DNA of 64,000 nt from Karalla daura. Lineage: Eukaryota; Chordata; Actinopteri; Chaetodontiformes; Leiognathidae. Below the pieces are notes generated by a model. It did no database searches, was not told the origin of the DNA, and saw only the letters and a program-made list of their open reading frames with translations. A program made the translations under genes and the position numbers. Location: contig CM055211.1 in NCBI GenBank assembly GCA_029224185.1, positions 3,407,525 through 3,471,524 on the forward strand, given 5' to 3'. Below are positions 9,900-21,586 of the stretch, one piece after another. Position 1 is the first letter of the stretch. The number at the start of each line of letters is the position of its first letter.

Positions 9900-10376
9900 G
9901 AGAGAGCCTGTGATTTCGCAGCGGAGCAGGTCGACAGAGGTGAGCACCTTGCTGCCGCTCTGGTCCAAGCGTTCAGCTCGGTGAGCTGCTTTGTCTGGTG
10001 TTTAGTTTCCTGTCCGAGTGGAGGAGCTGCAGCCGCTGGAGAGACGAGAGAGGCAGGAGCAGCCGATGTCAGTCACCCAGACCTGGAGTGGAGCAGCTTC
10101 AGCTACGAGAACCAGCTGGTATGTAGCAGCTAACGTCAGGAGCAGCTAACGTCAGGAGCAGCTAACACAGAGACCCAGTAGCTCAGAGCAGAAAGATATT
10201 TTAGCTGTAGGTTTTGTCTGCCTGCGATCAAGCTTCAGCCATCAGTTGTCCACTATTTGTGTTTATCTTTTGTCTTTCTCCTCGTGAGCCTTTTGGTTAT
10301 TTCAACACTTCATGTTGTGCTTTTTGCTGCCTCTTTCTGTATGAAATGTTCTATGTTTGTATTCAATTTCTTCAAA

Positions 10377-10382
10377 AATAAA
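10377..10382 (+). terminator. Poly(A) signal of the beta cassette
   Basis: AATAAA following TTCTGTATGAAAT and followed by GTGTCATTGATGTTT. The same flanks surround the alpha AATAAA at 7048, so the two cassettes share a homologous 3' end although the body between segment B and this point is much shorter in beta (0.36 kb against 1.0 kb). Confidence 0.45.
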
Positions 10383-11062
10383 CGTCATTTCATGTTTAAA
10401 GTATCTATGTGTCATTGATGTTTCTTTTCTTATGGCTCCAATACACACATGCACCTATTGAATTTCAGCTTTATTCAATGTTTGGACACTTATTTCTCTA
10501 CCTTGCTGCCAGAAACCTTGCTGCCAGCTCCAAACATGGCATGATGCATTCATTCTGAATGTGCAAAGATGCAAATGTGGAGCAAGCCCTAAAGTATGCT
10601 CACGTGTTTTGTCTCATCAAAAGAATTTCATCTGTAACCATGATGAGTGCCTCATCTGTCATCAGTAGAGACAAAAATCATGAGTTGTGTCTCAGAGGAT
10701 GAGGTGGCGTGGGGTGTTGTAGACAGTCAGGGTTGTACATCCACACATGAGCACCAGAGGGTTGGAGGGGGGGGGTCGCGGCCACTAGCAGCCTCTACAG
10801 AACCCGCCCTCACAACACACCCCTACCCACCCCTCCACATTACCCCCCACATACACAACGCCCCCCCCCCCCCCCGAAAAAAATAAACTGTCGTGGAGAA
10901 GACATCTAATGACAGTGGAAAAAGTGCATGTTGAGCCGCTCTGACATCCTCTTTGAAGTGCCCCCCCCCCACCTAGTCGAGGGGGTGGGGGGGAGAGGGT
11001 CTCTATAGACATGAGGTGACATGAGGTGTTGCAGACAGTCAGGGTTGTTCATCCACACATGA

Positions 11063-11074
11063 GCACCAGAGGGC
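11063..11074 (+). promoter_or_regulatory. CTCF-like core, unit 1 beta
   Basis: Plus-strand core in the beta cassette. A weaker relative ending in T instead of C lies at 10751-10762. Confidence 0.4.
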
Positions 11075-11173
11075 TGGGCCATCCAAGGTGTTCAGCACTT
11101 CTCAGGCATGTCCGACCATCCATAGTTCTGATCATCATCAGTCTGCTGGTTCTGCTCTCTGGAGCTCATCAGA

Positions 11174-11238
11174 TGAAATAGCTCAGTGGGAAAGGAGAAG
11201 GCTGGGACCCCGGGAGACATGAGTTCCAGTCCTGCCTC
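11174..11238 (+). repeat. tRNA-like module T6 (unit 1)
   Basis: Plus-strand counterpart of T5: TAGCTCAGTGGG and AGTTCCAGTCC. Confidence 0.55.
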
Positions 11239-11320
11239 TCTCTGTCATTTGGCAAATTTTCCTCTTTCAACCAGAAAATCCCAATGACCCCAATGCTCTG
11301 GTGCAATGATAGCATGAGTG

Positions 11321-11398
11321 CTTGAAGCTGGGTGGTGTAGTGGGTACTGACCCTGACTACTGTGTGGAGAATGTGGGTTCAACTCTCACTAGGGTGTT
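11321..11398 (+). repeat. tRNA-like module T7 (unit 1)
   Basis: Plus-strand counterpart of T4: TGGTGTAGTGGG and GGTTCAACTCT. T6-T7 is an inverted copy of T5-T4, so each full unit has internal inverted repeats built on these pairs. Confidence 0.55.
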
Positions 11399-11557
11399 TA
11401 AAAAATATTTTATTTTTATAACAAATATTTATTTGACTTTTATCATTGACAGATGCTTAATATTAGTTCTGAACAGCAATTTCACATGAAAAACTAGCTC
11501 AGCAGGAGAAGAGAGAAGGCTGGGACTCTAGTCGATCAATTTTGAAGTATTAGATGA

Positions 11558-11571
11558 TTTTTTTTTTTTTT
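11558..11571 (+). terminator. T14 run after tRNA-like modules (unit 1)
   Basis: A run of 14 T lies between a partial tRNA-like segment (about 11490-11536) and T9. Runs of four or more T stop polymerase III, so this would end any transcript started at the preceding modules. Equivalent runs occur in every beta. Confidence 0.35.
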
Positions 11572-11587
11572 AGCAGTCACACATGCA

Positions 11588-11653
11588 AAGAAATAGCTCA
11601 GCAGGTTAAGACGAGGCTTGAGCTCAGGTTGACTGGTGTTCAAATCCCATCAG
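11588..11653 (+). repeat. tRNA-like module T9 (unit 1)
   Basis: A-box-like TAGCTCAGCAGG and B-box-like GTTCAAATCCC, close to the consensus. It abuts the GA-rich minisatellite. A degenerate minus-strand relative (AGCTCAGCAGGATAAG) lies at about 11955-12004. Confidence 0.55.
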
Positions 11654-11654
11654 G

Positions 11655-11910
11655 GGGAGCGAGCAGGGAGGAGGGGGTAGTGGGGAGAGAGGATGAGGAG
11701 CAAGGGGGTAGAGGGAAAAGAGGGGGTAGAGGGGAGAGGACAAGGAGCAGGAGGAGCAAGGGGGTAGAGGGAAAAGAGGGGGTAGAGGGGAGAGGACAAG
11801 GAGCAGGTGGAGCAGGGGGTAGAGGGGAGAGGACAAGGAGCAGGAGCAGGAGGGTGTGGAGGGAGGAGAAGAGGAGGAGGGAGGAGAAGGGGGTAGAGGA
11901 AGGAGTGGCA
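11655..11910 (+). repeat. GA-rich minisatellite of beta (unit 1)
   Basis: Purine-only stretch with a period of about 56 bases (blocks with GGGGGTAGAGGG and GGACAAGGAGCAGG), two full copies plus partial ones. Equivalent tracts start near 20418, 29280, 36083, 42938, 49740 and, inverted, about 63870 to the window end. Proline/serine-rich frames on the other strand are a by-product of the composition. Confidence 0.8.
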
Positions 11911-12120
11911 CTGGGCAGGCAAGCATCCCAATGTCATTTACCCAAACCCAATTCCAATAGCCAATCTGGAGCCAAGCCTTCTCTTATCCTGCTGAGCTAT
12001 TTCACCACATCCACAGCAGTTAGGGTTAATCATCTAACATCTCAAAATTCAACCATAGAGCCCTGGAAGCCCTGGATGGAGGGACATCCCTGACAAGTGC
12101 TGAACACCTTGGATGGCCCA

Positions 12121-12132
12121 GCCCTCTGGTGC
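12121..12132 (-). promoter_or_regulatory. CTCF-like core, unit 1 beta, reverse
   Basis: Minus-strand partner of the motif at 11063, convergent at a distance of about 1.06 kb. Confidence 0.4.
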
Positions 12133-12669
12133 TCAGGTGTGGATGTACAACCCTGACTGTCTACAACACCTCATGTCCTCTCATCCTCTGAGACACAGCT
12201 GATGACTGTCGTCTTTCCTGAAACAGATGAGACACTCATCATGGTCACAAATGAAATTCTTTTGATGAGACAAAACACTTGAGCCCACTTTAGGACTTGT
12301 TTGGAGCTTATCTTACATATCTTACCTTGCCAGGTGTCCAGGGAGTCTTCTATGATTCTACAAACGATTTTTGTAACAAGAGGGTAGGTTTTACATTTAC
12401 AAGAATTATTTTGTCACGATCAAATTCACCACAGAGCCTGTTAAACATGCTCCTTATAGTGTTTGTTCGGTTCACGAGGAGAAAGACAAACGATAAACAC
12501 AAATACCGGACACCTGATGGCTGAAGCTTGACCGCAGGCAGAGAGGAAGGATGCTCAAAACCTACAGCTAAAATATCTTTCTGCTCTGAGCTACTCGGTC
12601 GATGTGTCAGCTGCTCCTGACACCAGTCGCTTCTGCCTCTCTCGTCGCGCTGCTGAAGTCGCTGTTTTG

Positions 12670-12696
12670 TGACGTCACGTATTTGGCCACATGACC
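12670..12696 (+). promoter_or_regulatory. Cassette promoter core, unit 1 gamma
   Basis: Full TGACGTCA continuing into CGTAT, then GGCCACATGACC. Donor-like GTTAGC follows segment A. Confidence 0.55.
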
Positions 12697-12815
12697 GAGA
12701 GAGCCTGTGGAGGAGCAGAGGAGTAGGTCGACAGAGGTTAGCAACCTTCTGCCGCTCTGGTCCAAGCTGTCAGCTCGGTGAGCTGCTTTGTCTGGTGTTT
12801 AGTTTCCTGTCCGAG

Positions 12816-14805
12816 TGGAGGAGCTGCAGCCGCTGGAGAGACGAGAGAGGCAGGAGCGGCCGATGTCAGTCACCCAGACCTGGAGCGGAGCAGCTTCAGC
12901 TACGAGAACCAGCTGGTATGTAGCAGCTAACGTCAGGAGCAGCTAACACAGAGACCCGGTAGCTCAGAGCAGAAAGATATTTTGGCTGTAGCTTTTGTCT
13001 GCCTGCGATCAAGCTTCAGCCATCAGCTGTCCACTATTTGTCTTTATCTTTTGTCTTTCTCCTCGTCAGCCTTTTGCTTGTTTGTCAGCTTCGTAGAGGT
13101 TTATGTTGTGCTTCTGTCTGCCTCCTTATGAGTGCCGTTGGTTCCTGATCAAATCGTTTCATTTCACTGCTCACCAGTGAAGAGTCATTCATTTGGGTCC
13201 CCCTCCCTGAGTTTGTACTCCTGGTCGTATCCGACCACATCAAATGGAGCCTTAACTTTGGTCCCCACTGCAAAAGTTTAAATAATGATTAAAAAACCGT
13301 TTTGACTTTAAACTGTGGTGGAAATGTTCATTAGATGTGTTTACTTTTAACTGATCTTTGTGTTATAGCCTCTTCCTATATAAAAATGTATCAGCTTCAG
13401 TGATCAAAGTATGGGAACTGTGTGGAGGTCCTTCCTAGGATCCTTCACACCTCCTTTATCTGTCCTTTATCTTAATCAAAGTGCCCTGCTCACAGGACAC
13501 CAGTTGTAAAGACTTGCTCAGCTCCTGACAATTTTGTTATTGTGACCAAATGGTTTTCACACTGAGGGGTGTGTTCCTGGAGGTCAGGATTAAATGCATT
13601 GTGACCTGTCCTTCAGGGAAGCAGTCCTCTGATCCACTGGCAGTGGTCAGAGTGTGCCGTCTTCCTTCTCTGCAGAGAATAAACACTTGGTCCCTGTTCC
13701 AGTCTTGCTTTTTGATTTTCCCAGACGCATAGACAGAAGAATTTTTCCACAACTAAATAAATATCACTTTACTGGAGGTGGAGGGACCACAGCACAGTCC
13801 AGTGTAAATTCCAAAGAGTGCCTTTCTGTATGAAATGTATTTTGGAGAAAATAAACTTTTTTTATGATATTAAAAGAACCTGTGTCATTGATGTTTATTT
13901 TCTTCTTCTCTAATTTCATCTTTGAAAATGTTTTTCTCTACATTGTTGTCCTCTGCAGAACTGATGCTTGTAGAAACATAGACAACACTATGAGGAGCAT
14001 CTTTAACGGGCTCAGTGGTTAATTTGATTATTGCAAAGTGTTTGTTGTGAATGCAAAACCTGCAGTCTTATTCCAAAAATCTGTTGTAGAATCATTCAGA
14101 AGTCGCTAGAGATCTGAAAACAAGGTAAGATATGTGAGCTTTCAGCTCCAAACATGGCATGATGCATTCATTCTTAATGTGCAAATGTGGAGCAAGCCCT
14201 AAAGTATGCTCAAGTGTTTTGTCTCATCAAAAGAATTTTATCTGTAACCATGATGAGTGTCTCATTGGCATCAGTTGAGACAAAAATCATGAGTTGTGTC
14301 TCAGAGGATGAGGTGACGTGGGGTGTTGTAGCCTGACAGGGTTGTACATCCACACATGAGCACCAGAGGGTTGGAGGGGGGGGGGGGGTCGCGGCCACTT
14401 GCAGCCTCATCAGAACCCGCCCTCGCAACACACCCCTATCCACCCCTCCAAACCACCCCCCCCCCACACACACACACATACACAACGCCCCCCCCCCCCC
14501 CGAAAAAATTAAACTGTCGTGGGGAAGACATCTGATGACAATGGAAAAAGTGCATGTAGAGCCGCTCTGACATCCTCTTTGAAGTGCCCCCCTACCCAGT
14601 CGAGAGGGGGGGGGGGGGCAGCAGCTTCCGTCTCTCTCGTCGCGCTGCTAAAGTCGCTGTTTTGTGACGTCACGTATTTGGTCACATGACCGAGAGAGCC
14701 TGAGGAGCAGGGGAGCAGGTCGACAGGTTAGCACCTTGCTGCCGCTCTGGTCCAAGCGTTCAGCTCGGTGAGCTGCTTTGTCTGGTGTTTAGTTTCCTGT
14801 CCGAG
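12816..14805 (+). repeat. Gamma cassette of unit 1
   Basis: A third cassette of about 1.99 kb, present only in the two long units. Its first 1.5 kb duplicates alpha (segments B and C, TATA-like and AATAAA features). It then joins a poly-G/poly-C block like that of beta (14376-14625) and ends with its own promoter. Segment C carries TCCTGA where alpha copies of units 2-7 have TCCCGA. Confidence 0.8.
14665..14691 (+). promoter_or_regulatory. Cassette promoter core, unit 2 alpha
   Basis: Full TGACGTCA and GGTCACATGACC. Segment A is shortened here and lacks the GTGGAGGAGCA start seen elsewhere. Confidence 0.55.
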
Positions 14806-16960
14806 TGGAGGAGCTGCAGGCGCTGGAGAGACGAGAGAGGCAGGAGCAGCCGATGTCAGTCACCCAGACCTGGAGCGGAGCAGCTTCAGCTAGAGAACCA
14901 GCTGGTATGTAGCAGCTAACGCCAGGAGCAGCTAACACAGAGCAGAAAGATATTTTGGCTGTAGCTTTTGTCTGCCTGCGATCAAGCTTCAGCCATCAGC
15001 TGTCCACTATTTGTCTTTATCTTCTGTCTTTCTCCTCGTCAGCCTTTTGCTTGTTTGTCAGCTTCGTAGAGGTTTGTGTTGTGCTTCTGTCTGCCTCCTT
15101 ATGAGTGCCGTTGGTTCCCGATCAAATCGTTTCATTTCACTGCTCACCAGTGAAGAGTCATTCATTTGGGTCCCCCTCCCTGAGTTTGTACTCCTGGTCG
15201 TATCCGACCACATCAAATGGAGCCTTAACTTTGGTCCCCACTGCAAAAGTTTAAACGATGATTAAAAAACCGTTTTGACTTTAAATGGTGGTGGAAATTT
15301 TCATTAGATGTGTTTACTTTTAACTGATCTTTGTGTTATAGCCTCTTCCTATATAAAAATGTATCAGCCTCAGTGATCAAAGTATGGGAACTGTGTGGAG
15401 GTCCTTCCTAGGGTCCTTCACACCTCCTTTATCTGTCCTTTGTCTTAATCAAAGTGACCCGCTCACAGGACACCAGTTGTAAAGACTTGCTCGGCACCTG
15501 ACATTTCTTTATTGTGACCAAATGGTTTTCACACTGAGGGGTGTGTTCCTGGAGGTCAGGATTAAATGCATTGTGACCTGTCCTTCAGGGAAGCAGTCCT
15601 CTGATCCACTGGCAGTGGTCAGAGTGTGCTGTCTTCCTTCTCTGCAGAGAATAAACACTTGGTCCCTGTTCCAGTCTTGCTTTTTGATTTTCCCAGACGC
15701 ATAGACAGAAGAATTTTTCCACAACAAAATAAATAACACTTTACTGGAGGTGGAGGGACCACAGCACAGTCCAGTGTAAATTCCAAAGAGTGCCTTTCTG
15801 TATGAAATGTATTTTGGAGAAAATAAACTTTTTTTATGATATTAAAAGAACCTGTGTCATTGATGTTTATTTTCTTCTTCTCTAATTTCATCTTTGAAAA
15901 TGTTTTTCTCTACATTGTTGTCCTCTGCAGAACTGATGCTTGTAGAAACATAGACAACACGATGAGGAGCACCTTTAACGGGCTCAGTGGTTAATTTGAT
16001 TATTGCAACGGGTTTATTGTGAATGCAAAACCTGCAGTCTTATTCCAACAATCTGTTGTAGAATCATTCAGAAGTCGCTAGAGATCTGAAAACAAGGTGA
16101 GATATGTGAGCTTTCAGCTCCAAACATGGCATGATGCATTCATTCTTAATGTGCAAATGTGAAGCAAGCCCTAAAGTATGCTCAAGTCTTTTGTCTCATT
16201 AAAAGAATTTTATCTGTAACCACGATGAGTGTCTCATCTGTCATCAGTAGAGACAAAAATCACGAGTTGTGTCTCAGAGGATGAGGTGACATGAGGTGTT
16301 GTAGACAGTCAGGGTTGTACATCCACACATGAGCACCAGAGGGCTGGACCATCCAAGGTCTTCAGCACTTGTCAGGGACGTCCCTCCATCCAGGGCTTCC
16401 AGGGCTCTATAGTTGAATTTTGAGATGCTAGATGATATATATATTGTTTAAACTGCTGTGGATGTGGTGAAATAGCTCACCAGGATAAGAGAAGGCTTGG
16501 CTCCTGGTGGACCAGGGTTGGAGTCCTGCCACCTCAACTGTTCTTTGGTGAGTTTTCGTCCTTCCACCAGAAGATCCCAATGCTCTGGTGCTATGTGAAG
16601 GAGATGTTTGAAGCTGGATGGTGTAGTGGATAGAGATGTGGGCTTCCACGTCAGCAGCGGGGGTTCGAGTCCCCCTGAGGACACATCCGGGGAGAATAAG
16701 ACACAGATGAGACACGTCCGGGGGACGAGACGGAGATGAGAGGGGGGGGCTCAGAGTGAAAAAAACAGTGAAAAGGGGGAATTATGTTTTCAAAGGAAAT
16801 GTCAATGAAGCCATTTTTTCATAAAATCCCCTCGAGGGTGCTGGTGGTTTCGTAGCTACCTATCGAGTCCCGCCCCGAGGTGTCCCTCCCTATCTAGGCC
16901 TACTCTACTGAACCGTGTGCTGCAGAGAGAGGCGGGCCCTGTACAGGGCGAATTAGCCTC

Positions 16961-17055
16961 TTATGCTATGCTATGCTATTAGCTTATGCTATGCTATTAG
17001 CTTGTGCTATTAGCTTATGCTATGCTATTAGCTTATGCTATGCTATGCTATTAGC
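16961..17055 (+). repeat. 18-bp minisatellite, unit 2 (5 copies)
   Basis: Copy lengths 23, 18, 13, 18, 23. The 13-bp variant begins TTGTGC. Confidence 0.95.
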
Positions 17056-18626
17056 TTTAGGTAAATGACATTGGGATGGTTACATGCCCAGTGTCGCGGC
17101 GGCCTGGCCACCGCTGCAGCACCACGGTTCTTTACTACTACCGGATGTCCCTACCGGGAGGCGAACCGCCTGACACCCGGCCTGCGAGACGGAAACCCGC
17201 ATCAGTACCCACTACACCAACCAGCTTCAAGTGTGACTGCTAAAAAAAAAAAAAATGTCATATAATATTTCAAAATTAGAAAATAGAGTCCCAGCCCTCT
17301 CTCTTCTCCTGCTGAGCTTGTTTTTCACGTGAAAAAGCTGTTCAGAACTCATATTAAGCATCTAACAATGATAAAAGTCGAATAAATATTTGTTATTAAA
17401 ATAAAATATTTTTGGAACACCCTAGTGAGAGTTGAACCCACAGCCTCCACACAGTAGTCAGGGTCAGTACCCACTACACCATCCAGCTTCAAGCACTCAT
17501 GTTATCACAGCACCAGAGCATTGGGGCCATTGGGATCTTCTGGTGGCAAGAGGAAAGTTTGCCAAATGACAGAGAGAGGCAGGACTGGAACTCTGGTCTC
17601 TCAGGGTCCCAGCCTTCTCCTTTCCCACTGAGCTATTTCATCTGACGAGCTCCAGAGAGCAGAACCAGCAGACTGATGATGATCAGAACTATGGATGGTT
17701 GGACATGCCTGAGAAGTGCTGAACACCTTGGATGGCCCAGCCCTCTGGTGCTCATGTGTGGATGTACAACCCTGACTGTCTACAACACCTCATGTCATCT
17801 CATCCTCTAAGACACAGCTGATGACTGTCGTCTTTCCTGAAACAGATGAGACACTCATCATGGTCACAAATGAAATTCTTTTGATGAGACAAAACACTTG
17901 AGCCCACTTTAGGACTTGTTTGGAGCTTATCTTACATATCTTACCTTGCCAGGTGTCCAGGGAGTCTTCTATGATTCTACAAACGATTTTGTAACAAGAG
18001 GGTAGGTTGGATGGTTGGACATGCCCGAGAAGTGCTGAACACCTTGGATGGTCCAGCCCTCTGGTGCTCATGTGTGGATGTACAACCCTGACTGTCTACA
18101 ACACCCCATGTCTCCTCATGTCCACGACCCAGAGGCGGATGGAGGGATATAGAGGCCCCCCGACCCCACACACACACACACACCTGCCCCCTGCACTGAG
18201 GGGGGGGGGGGCGCTTCAGAGTAAATGTCAGAGCGGCTCTACACACACTTTGTCCACTGTCCCATAGATGTCTTCTCCACGACAGTGTCATGTTGGGGGT
18301 GGGTAGTTACGTGTGTGTGTGTGTGTGCGTGCGTGTGCGTGTGTGTTTGGGGTAGCAGCCGATCGGCAAAGCATGAGGCTGCACGGTGGAAGACAGGTGA
18401 AGCCGATGGGTAGCGGTGGGTTGCGAGGGATGGTCTATACAGGCTGCTAGCGGCCGTGACGCCCCCCGGGACTGAGGGGGAAGCAAGAGGAGGAGGAAGA
18501 GGCTTCAACGTGGGTCTCAGAACTTCCTTAACGATCTTTCTCCACCGTCCAGAAGAGATGCGCTCTCCGCCTCATGACCGGTGGCAGAGAGTCACCAGAG
18601 GACGCGCTGCTGAAGTCGCTGGTTGA

Positions 18627-18654
18627 TGACGTCATTTGTTTTGGTCACATGACC
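18627..18654 (+). promoter_or_regulatory. Cassette promoter core, unit 2 beta
   Basis: Same as unit 1 beta: full CRE, E-box and the GTGAGC donor. Confidence 0.55.
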
Positions 18655-19616
18655 GAGAGAGCCTGTGATTTCGCAGCGGAGCAGGTCGACAGAGGTGAGC
18701 ACCTTGCTGCCGCTCTGGTCCAAGCGTTCAGCTCGGTGAGCTGCTTTGTCTGGTGTTTAGTTTCCTGTCCGAGTGGAGGAGCTGCAGCCGCTGGAGAGAC
18801 GAGAGAGGCAGGAGCAGCCGATGTCAGTCACCCAGACCTGGAGTGGAGCAGCTTCAGCTACGAGAACCAGCTGGTATGTAGCAGCTAACGTCAGGAGCAG
18901 CTAACGTCAGGAGCAGCTAACACAGAGACCCAGTAGCTCAGAGCAGAAAGATATTTTAGCTGTAGGTTTTGTCTGCCTGCGATCAAGCTTCAGCCATCAG
19001 TTGTCCACTATTTGTGTTTATCTTTTGTCTTTCTCCTCGTGAGCCTTTTGGTTATTTCAACACTTCATGTTGTGCTTTTTGCTGCCTCTTTCTGTATGAA
19101 ATGTTCTATGTTTGTATTCAATTTCTTCAAAAATAAACGTCATTTCATGTTTAAAGTATCTATGTGTCATTGATGTTTCTTTTCTTATGGCTCCAATACA
19201 CACATGCACCTATTGAATTTCAGCTTTATTCAATGTTTGGACACTTATTTCTCTACCTTGCTGCCAGAAACCTTGCTGCCAGCTCCAAACATGGCATGAT
19301 GCATTCATTCTGAATGTGCAAAGATGCAAATGTGGAGCAAGCCCTAAAGTATGCTCACGTGTTTTGTCTCATCAAAAGAATTTCATCTGTAACCATGATG
19401 AGTGCCTCATCTGTCATCAGTAGAGACAAAAATCATGAGTTGTGTCTCAGAGGATGAGGTGGCGTGGGGTGTTGTAGACAGTCAGGGTTGTACATCCACA
19501 CATGAGCACCAGAGGGTTGGAGGGGGGGGGGTCGCGGCCACTAGCAGCCTCTACAGAACCCGCCCTCACAACACACCCCTACCCACCCCTCCACATTACC
19601 CCCCACATACACAACG

Positions 19617-19647
<31 letters not shown>

Positions 19648-21432
19648 TAAACTGTCGTGGAGAAGACATCTAATGACAGTGGAAAAAGTGCATGTTGAGC
19701 CGCTCTGACATCCTCTTTGAAGTGCCCCCCCCCCACCTAGTCGAGGGGGTGGGGGGGAGAGGGTCTCTATAGACATGAGGTGACATGAGGTGTTGCAGAC
19801 AGTCAGGGTTGTTCATCCACACATGAGCACCAGAGGGCTGGGCCATCCAAGGTGTTCAGCACTTCTCAGGCATGTCCGACCATCCATAGTTCTGATCATC
19901 ATCAGTCTGCTGGTTCTGCTCTCTGGAGCTCATCAGATGAAATAGCTCAGTGGGAAAGGAGAAGGCTGGGACCCCGGGAGACATGAGTTCCAGTCCTGCC
20001 TCTCTCTGTCATTTGGCAAATTTTCCTCTTTCAACCAGAAAATCCCAATGACCCCAATGCTCTGGTGCAATGATAGCATGAGTGCTTGAAGCTGGGTGGT
20101 GTAGTGGGTACTGACCCTGACTACTGTGTGGAGAATGTGGGTTCAACTCTCACTAGGGTGTTTAAAAAATATTTTATTTTTATAACAAATATTTATTTGA
20201 CTTTTATCATTGACAGATGCTTAATATTAGTTCTGAACAGCAATTTCACATGAAAAACTAGCTCAGCAGGAGAAGAGAGAAGGCTGGGACTCTAGTCGAT
20301 CAATTTTGAAGTATTAGATGATTTTTTTTTTTTTTAGCAGTCACACATGCAAAGAAATAGCTCAGCAGGTTAAGACGAGGCTTGAGCTCAGGTTGACTGG
20401 TGTTCAAATCCCATCAGGGGGAGCGAGCAGGGAGGAGGGGGTAGTGGGGAGAGAGGATGAGGAGCAGGGGGTAGAGGGAAAAGAGGGGGTAGAGGGGAGA
20501 GGACAAGGAGCAGGAGGAGCAAGGGGGTAGAGGGAAAAGAGGGGGTAGAGGGGAGAGGACAAGGAGCAGGTGGAGCAGGGGGTAGAGGGGAGAGGACAAG
20601 GAGCAGGAGCAGGAGGGTGTGGAGGGAGGAGAAGAGGAGGAGGGAGGAGAAGGGGGTAGAGGAAGGAGTGGCACTGGGCAGGCAAGCATCCCAATGTCAT
20701 TTACCCAAACCCAATTCCAATAGCCAATCTGGAGCCAAGCCTTCTCTTATCCTGCTGAGCTATTTCACCACATCCACAGCAGTTAGGGTTAATCATCTAA
20801 CATCTCAAAATTCAACCATAGAGCCCTGGAAGCCCTGGATGGAGGGACATCCCTGACAAGTGCTGAACACCTTGGATGGCCCAGCCCTCTGGTGCTCAGG
20901 TGTGGATGTACAACCCTGACTGTCTACAACACCTCATGTCCTCTCATCCTCTGAGACACAGCTGATGACTGTCGTCTTTCCTGAAACAGATGAGACACTC
21001 ATCATGGTCACAAATGAAATTCTTTTGATGAGACAAAACACTTGAGCCCACTTTAGGACTTGTTTGGAGCTTATCTTACATATCTTACCTTGCCAGGTGT
21101 CCAGGGAGTCTTCTATGATTCTACAAACGATTTTTGTAACAAGAGGGTAGGTTTTACATTTACAAGAATTATTTTGTAACGATCAAATTCACCACAGAGC
21201 CTGTTAAACATGCTCCTTATAGTGTTTGTTAGGTTCACGAGGAGAAAGACAAACGATAAACACAAATACCGGACACCTGATGGCTGAAGCTTGACCGCAG
21301 GCAGAGAGGAAGGATGCTCAAAACCTACAGCTAAAATATCTTTCTGCTCTGAGCTACTCGGTCGATGTGTCAGCTGCTCCTGACACCAGTCGCTTCTGCC
21401 TCTCTCGTCGCGCTGCTGAAGTCGCTGTTTTG

Positions 21433-21459
21433 TGACGTCACGTATTTGGCCACATGACC
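21433..21459 (+). promoter_or_regulatory. Cassette promoter core, unit 2 gamma
   Basis: Full CRE with GGCCACATGACC. The donor-like end of segment A reads GTCAGC, weaker than in its relatives. Confidence 0.5.
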
Positions 21460-21586
21460 GAGAGAGCCTGTGGAGGAGCAGAGGAGCAGAGGAGTAGGTC
21501 GACAGAGGTCAGCAACCTTCTGCCGCTCTGGTCCAAGCTGTCAGCTCGGTGAGCTGCTTTGTCTGGTGTTTAGTTTCCTGTCCGAG

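Larger units (their letters stand above)
6044..14805 (+). repeat. Array unit 1 (X type, long, 8.76 kb)
   Basis: Boundaries are set at the recurrent TGGAGGAGCTGCAG of segment B. The unit holds alpha 6044-10018, beta 10019-12815 and gamma 12816-14805. X-type markers are CTGCTT before A14 (8487-8500) and six 18-bp minisatellite copies. The G-run after the CA tract is G12 (9445-9456). The beta promoter CRE is intact. Beta also contains a 56-bp-period GA-rich minisatellite (about 11655-11910) and poly-G/poly-C tracts (about 10768-10995). Gamma repeats the first part of alpha, then jumps to the poly-G/C block of beta and a further promoter. No frame inside is conserved in a way that argues for a protein gene. 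Confidence 0.9.

Noticed and set aside
9819..10133. 104-residue frame spanning promoter, segment A and segment B in units 1 and 2
   Set aside because: It reads straight through the CRE, a donor and an acceptor, and it is broken by indels in units 3-6. More likely chance openness than a gene.
11624..11937. Proline/serine/leucine-rich minus-strand frames in beta
   Set aside because: They mirror the purine-only minisatellite and appear in several frames at once.
12669..12923. Frames through segment A and B in the other cassettes (74-84 residues)
   Set aside because: They use a different reading frame from the beta cassettes, some without ATG. There is no conserved frame across copies.
15011..15265. 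84-residue hydrophobic-start frame repeated in alpha cassettes
   Set aside because: It starts at TTG with no ATG, is disrupted in the founder and gamma copies, and its hydrophobic start is a pyrimidine tract that better serves as a splice acceptor.
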